Of a stretch of DNA of 64,000 nucleotides, positions 60,298-64,000 are shown in pieces. Within the stretch, counting starts at the first letter, position 1, and each line of letters begins with the position of its first letter. The position numbers and the translations under genes are program-made. Origin of the DNA: Ricinus communis (Eukaryota > Streptophyta > Magnoliopsida > Malpighiales > Euphorbiaceae); contig NC_063258.1 in NCBI RefSeq assembly GCF_019578655.1, positions 4,385,283-4,449,282 of the forward strand, read 5' to 3'. Below the pieces are notes generated by a model. That model was not told where the DNA came from. It worked only from the letters and a program-made list of their open reading frames with translations, and did no database searches.

Positions 60298-61780
60298 AAT
60301 TAAGAGTTTGTGGTTTAGCATTTTTATATTTGAAGGATAAGTATTTCTTTGCATCGGAGTAGTAAAATATATTATAATTTTTTAGCACTTTTTAAATACA
60401 TAATATGATTTTTCTCTTTTTTATATCATGAATATTAATGTAATATTAAATTTTAATAAAGTAGGTACTTTTAAGTAAGTTAGCATTCGATTGAACATTT
60501 TGTAATTATAATAAATTATTAAAATAGATATATTTTAAATTTTAATTAAATTTTAAAAAATTAAATAAACATTTGACATATTTATAAAGCTTATGATGCA
60601 TTATAAAAAATTATATTACTTATACAATTATGATGTAATGATGGTTGAAATTAAATCCATGCAAAATTATAGAAAAGTGATAAAATCATAATATTTTCTT
60701 AAAAGGTTAAAAAAAAATAAAACACACGGTAATATTTTGATACAAAAAATATATTTATTCCTTAAGTGCAAAAGCGTCAAAATACATAATAATTTTTTGA
60801 ACCTTATCTTATTAATTATTATAGATAATTGGCTAACTTAGTAACTAATTATATTAATAAGTTATTAAAATCAAAAGAATATTAAGATTATAAATTTATA
60901 AGATATCTTATACTCATAGTATATTAGAATGGCAATCTAAAAAAACTTCTAGCATGCATTAATATAAATGTATAATTTGGCAACATAAATATAAATATAT
61001 ATAATAATGGCCTTCCTTTATGAGAATTAGTTGTTGCTACTTTATGGAGGACAATTTGAGAGATCCATTGATGTATTTGGAGATAGAATCATCCTAACAG
61101 AAAAATTAAAGAGATAAAGTATATAAAATTATTTTATAGTTTTATTATTTTATAATTTTTAGTATGTGATTTTTTTTTCAGATAAAAAGAAGATGTTAAA
61201 ATTATGAAAAAAATGTATTTCACCATTAAAAAGTCTCAATTTGCAAGGATTTAGCTATCTTCACTTCGATCAACAATCATTATCATATTTCTCGTATTTT
61301 ATAATATAAGTTTAGAGCTTAACAACTTAAAATGTTATTTTTTGACCATTAATTCGATATCGTCGGATAATAACTTCTTAAATCGCGATTTAATAGTTAA
61401 ATATTGAAATTATGAGTTATTAAGCTCTAAAACGCTTTATCAAACACAGACAACATGATAATGATGGCCGATCAGTGTAAAGGTAGTTGAATCCTGCAAA
61501 TTGAAACTTTTTAACGGTAAGATACCTTTCTCTGTCACGATTTGTGACTACAACTCTTTTTGTCTAAAAAAATCACATACTAAAAGTTGTAAAAGGATGA
61601 ACTCACATGAGATTCTTATATACTTATCTCTAAATTAAATGATGACATTATTAGTATTCAATTAGTGATTTAGAGAAAGCAACTTATGCACAAATTATGT
61701 ATTCTTTATAATAGGAGGATTAAATAAGAGTATCAACACCTCACCACCAACCTCATCATCATCATCATCATCATCATAAG
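60298..61780. other. AT-rich spacer with (ATC)n microsatellite
   Basis: Very AT-rich DNA with no recognised gene. A CATCAT run occupies about 61749-61776. The 5' UTR of the LINE may begin shortly after. Confidence 0.5.
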
Positions 61781-62007
61781 GTCTCCTCGCTGTGGGAGGG
61801 TTTAATGTGTAACTTGGTCTTACTTTTTATTGCTTGCCCTAGTTTTGCCTTTCTTGTGGGTTATTTTTTCATATTGGTTCCTTTTCTCTCGTATCATTTA
61901 TTTTTTTGTATGTCCCTCCTCTTGTCTCATTTATTACTGCCGTTTACTCGTGAGCTATGGCATCTATTAATATTCTCTAAAGAGCATTGACTCCTTTTGG
62001 AGGCAAA

Positions 62008-63862
62008 ATGGAGGAGGGTAGTTCGAAGTCTGAAGAGAGCCTCATAAAAGATATCATCAGAAGAACATAAAATTTATGGTGCTCAGAGAAGACTCTAAAA
62101 TTAACTACTACACCGGAGCCCAAAATGTTTCAAAAGGACAAGATTCTGGTAGGGCGTTTGCTCTCTTTCAAAAACCTTTATGGGAAAATGGTAAAAGGGG
62201 TCCTTCAGAAGGTATGGAAGCTTAAGGGTGATTTCCTAGTTCAGAAGAGAAACCAGAACACGTTCATTTTCTAGTTTGAATCTGGGAGTAACAAGCAATG
62301 CATTGTAGAGGGTATCCCTTGGTTGGTCTCAAACTCCCTGCTAGTATTAGTTAAGTGGCCGAGTAATACCCACATTGATTAATTGGACTTCTCAAAGTGT
62401 GCCTTTTGAGTGGAGGTTCATAATCTACCTTCGGATTAGATCAATGACATGAATGCCAAAATGATTGGGCGTCTTTTTAGAGGTCTTATTAAGATGGAGA
62501 AAGTGGAGCCATCCTTTAGATATTTCCTTAATATGAAGATCTAAGTATGGGTAGAGTTGGACCTGCCACTCCCAACAGGATTCTGGAATGATAGGAAGCA
62601 CCTTCCAGTGGGGAAATCTGAAAATGAATAGGTTGTCTTCCAATACGAGCGTCTTTTAGAGTTTTATTTCTTATGCGGCAGAATAGGTCATATGTTGAAA
62701 TATTATCCCTTCCAAGATGAGAAATACTATCAATCAATCTTAGCTCCGGGAAATTCAAGTTCAATGCAAGGTTGCAAAGTCCAATAAGTGGTTCATTTAC
62801 CAAAGGTACCCATAGTGCTCGGTTTTCTTCTTAAGATGATCCAATGGACATTAGTTCGGATAAGTCCAATGTGAAGCAATAGTGAGGTCTCAATGGAAGA
62901 AGGATCATAAAATCATATGGTTATTGTCCTATGTCGGGGGAAGACTTAACACTTAGGGGAAGGCATTGAGTCAAGAGCTCAAGTTGAGGGTACTTCCTAA
63001 GGAGGTTATTGGCGGTGGCAGTACTCGATGGCCAAATATCTCCCTAGCCTAAATAAAGGAATAGTCATAGCTGAGAGATCTGACCCTCTCAAATCATTGG
63101 ATAGAGGGACACCTTTTACTGGATTAGTGCAAAAGGGCCTATGGACAGAGACAAAGGGCTGGCCCAAACCAGTGACTCTTCTTCTAGTTCAGAATCTAGG
63201 GACTTAACCTTACAGACAAAGGTATGGCCCAACAAGGCATTACGAGGGAATCTAAATCCGGCCCGCAAAGACAAGGGCATTAAGTTGGGGGGTCAAAAAG
63301 GTCCAGAGATTCAAGAGAATTGAGAAGCCGATAGGCAAGATTAAGGCTATGGCTAGTGTCATCGAATGGATAGTTGGTGAACTAGTGGAGGTAAGGGAGC
63401 TTAATATGATCGAAGGGAATTTCCAAAATATAAGGGATTCAACGAAAGGTTCTATAGGGTTTTTCATTAATAGTTTGGGCCTTAGTGCTGAGCTCGCTTC
63501 CCTCGGGTTTATTAAGGAAAGGAAAATCAAACTGCTTGCCAGACAAAGAAAGACTTTAAAGATTCAGGAGCTTTTTGACGAATTGCCCCGCAATGTCGCA
63601 GGGAAAGTGGATCAAAAAGAAAATGCTAAAGGTTAGGGAAGTAGTTTGGTCGATTCTTCTAAAGGCGTCGGTGTCTTACCAAAAGCCACCGATGAGCGAT
63701 GAGTTGCCTAGCCTCGAATTTTCAAGGTTTAGGGAGGTCCCTAACAATTCATCATTTAAAGCGCATATTCAAGCTCACCACCCCAGTTTTTGTTTTCTGT
63801 CTGAAACGAAGCAAGATTCTTCTTTTGTTGAGGACATCAAGCGTAAGATGTGTTATCCAAAT
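62008..63862 (+). pseudogene. Decayed L1-type LINE: ORF1 and start of ORF2 endonuclease
   Basis: ORF1 seems to start at ATG 62008 (MEEGSSKSEESL). Plant L1 ORF1 features follow: a DUF4283-like stretch (GRLLSFKNLYGKMVKGVLQKVWKL near 62150-62225, several stops downstream) and a zinc-knuckle remnant FLCGRIGHMLKYYP near 62670-62708 in which the flanking cysteines are lost. ORF2 begins near 63699 with MSCLASNFQGLGRSLTIHHL, the usual opening of plant L1 endonuclease, then changes frame to FLSETKQD. Sequence is cut at 63862 by an LTR. The element is dead. Confidence 0.75.
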
Positions 63863-64000
63863 TGTCACGACCCCATTCGTGGGCCCGTGACCGACACTAG
63901 GGAATGGGTAGGCGTAAGGCCACCGAATCTCGTAGTAAGCCTGACACTCACAACTCAAACAAATCTCATCTCAAATTAATATTATTAAAGCCACAAATTA
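63863..64000 (-). mobile_element. LTR end, same family as the solo LTR, truncated by window
   Basis: TGTCACGACCC at 63863 is the reverse complement of an LTR 3' end. About 130 bases match 35310-35435 inverted, with scattered differences. It interrupts the LINE. The rest lies beyond the window, so a target duplication or full element cannot be checked. Confidence 0.85.

Noticed and set aside
4641..61776. CRISPR-like array
   Set aside because: All repeat runs are microsatellites or pairs of tandem copies; no regular repeat-spacer pattern and a plant genome.

Overview
The window is nuclear DNA from a flowering plant, most likely a eudicot. It is AT-rich, with long introns, GT..AG splice sites, a plant-type nuclear tRNA gene and layers of decayed plant transposons. 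I could not fix the species. Three protein genes and one tRNA gene look functional; I rebuilt the protein genes exon by exon with consistent splice phases. The rest is transposon and viral debris or plain AT-rich intergenic DNA.

Layout. 1-4.9 kb: a decayed Ty1/copia retrotransposon (+ strand) whose 3' LTR was split by a hAT DNA transposon at 2089-4482, with matching termini and a 7-of-8 target duplication. 5.9-17.2 kb: LNK1-type clock coactivator gene (+, seven coding exons, 686 aa) behind a promoter dense in G-boxes. 19.25-25.77 kb: a convergent - strand gene (four exons, 253 aa) for an unrecognised protein with a CxxC..CxxC zinc-ribbon-like end. 28.3 kb: tRNA-Trp(CCA). 28.8-30.75 kb: decayed Ty3/gypsy pol. 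32.42-35.44 kb: a 3.0-kb solo LTR with a perfect 5-bp target duplication, sitting between inverted arms of an older element. 36.78-46.60 kb: ERGIC3/Erv46-type ER-Golgi cargo receptor gene (+, 13 exons, 383 aa).

48.15-60.30 kb is the most unusual part: a scrambled endogenous pararetrovirus locus (Caulimoviridae, best fit florendovirus). Pieces in alternating orientation carry movement protein, coat protein with CCHC knuckle, aspartic protease, reverse transcriptase-RNase H and a separate downstream ORF2. One piece is bracketed by a 477-bp inverted leader. No single piece is complete. Two pieces share the same stop codon and two share the same chimeric breakpoint, so local duplication of an already defective sequence is likely. 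The inverted layout could give double-stranded RNA if transcribed.

60.3-64.0 kb: AT-rich spacer, then a decayed L1-type LINE cut by a second, oppositely oriented copy of the LTR family seen at 32-35 kb.

The host genes are not an operon and have unrelated jobs: clock and light transcription, an unknown role, translation, and ER-Golgi trafficking. The mobile DNA is neutral or silenced as far as the sequence shows.
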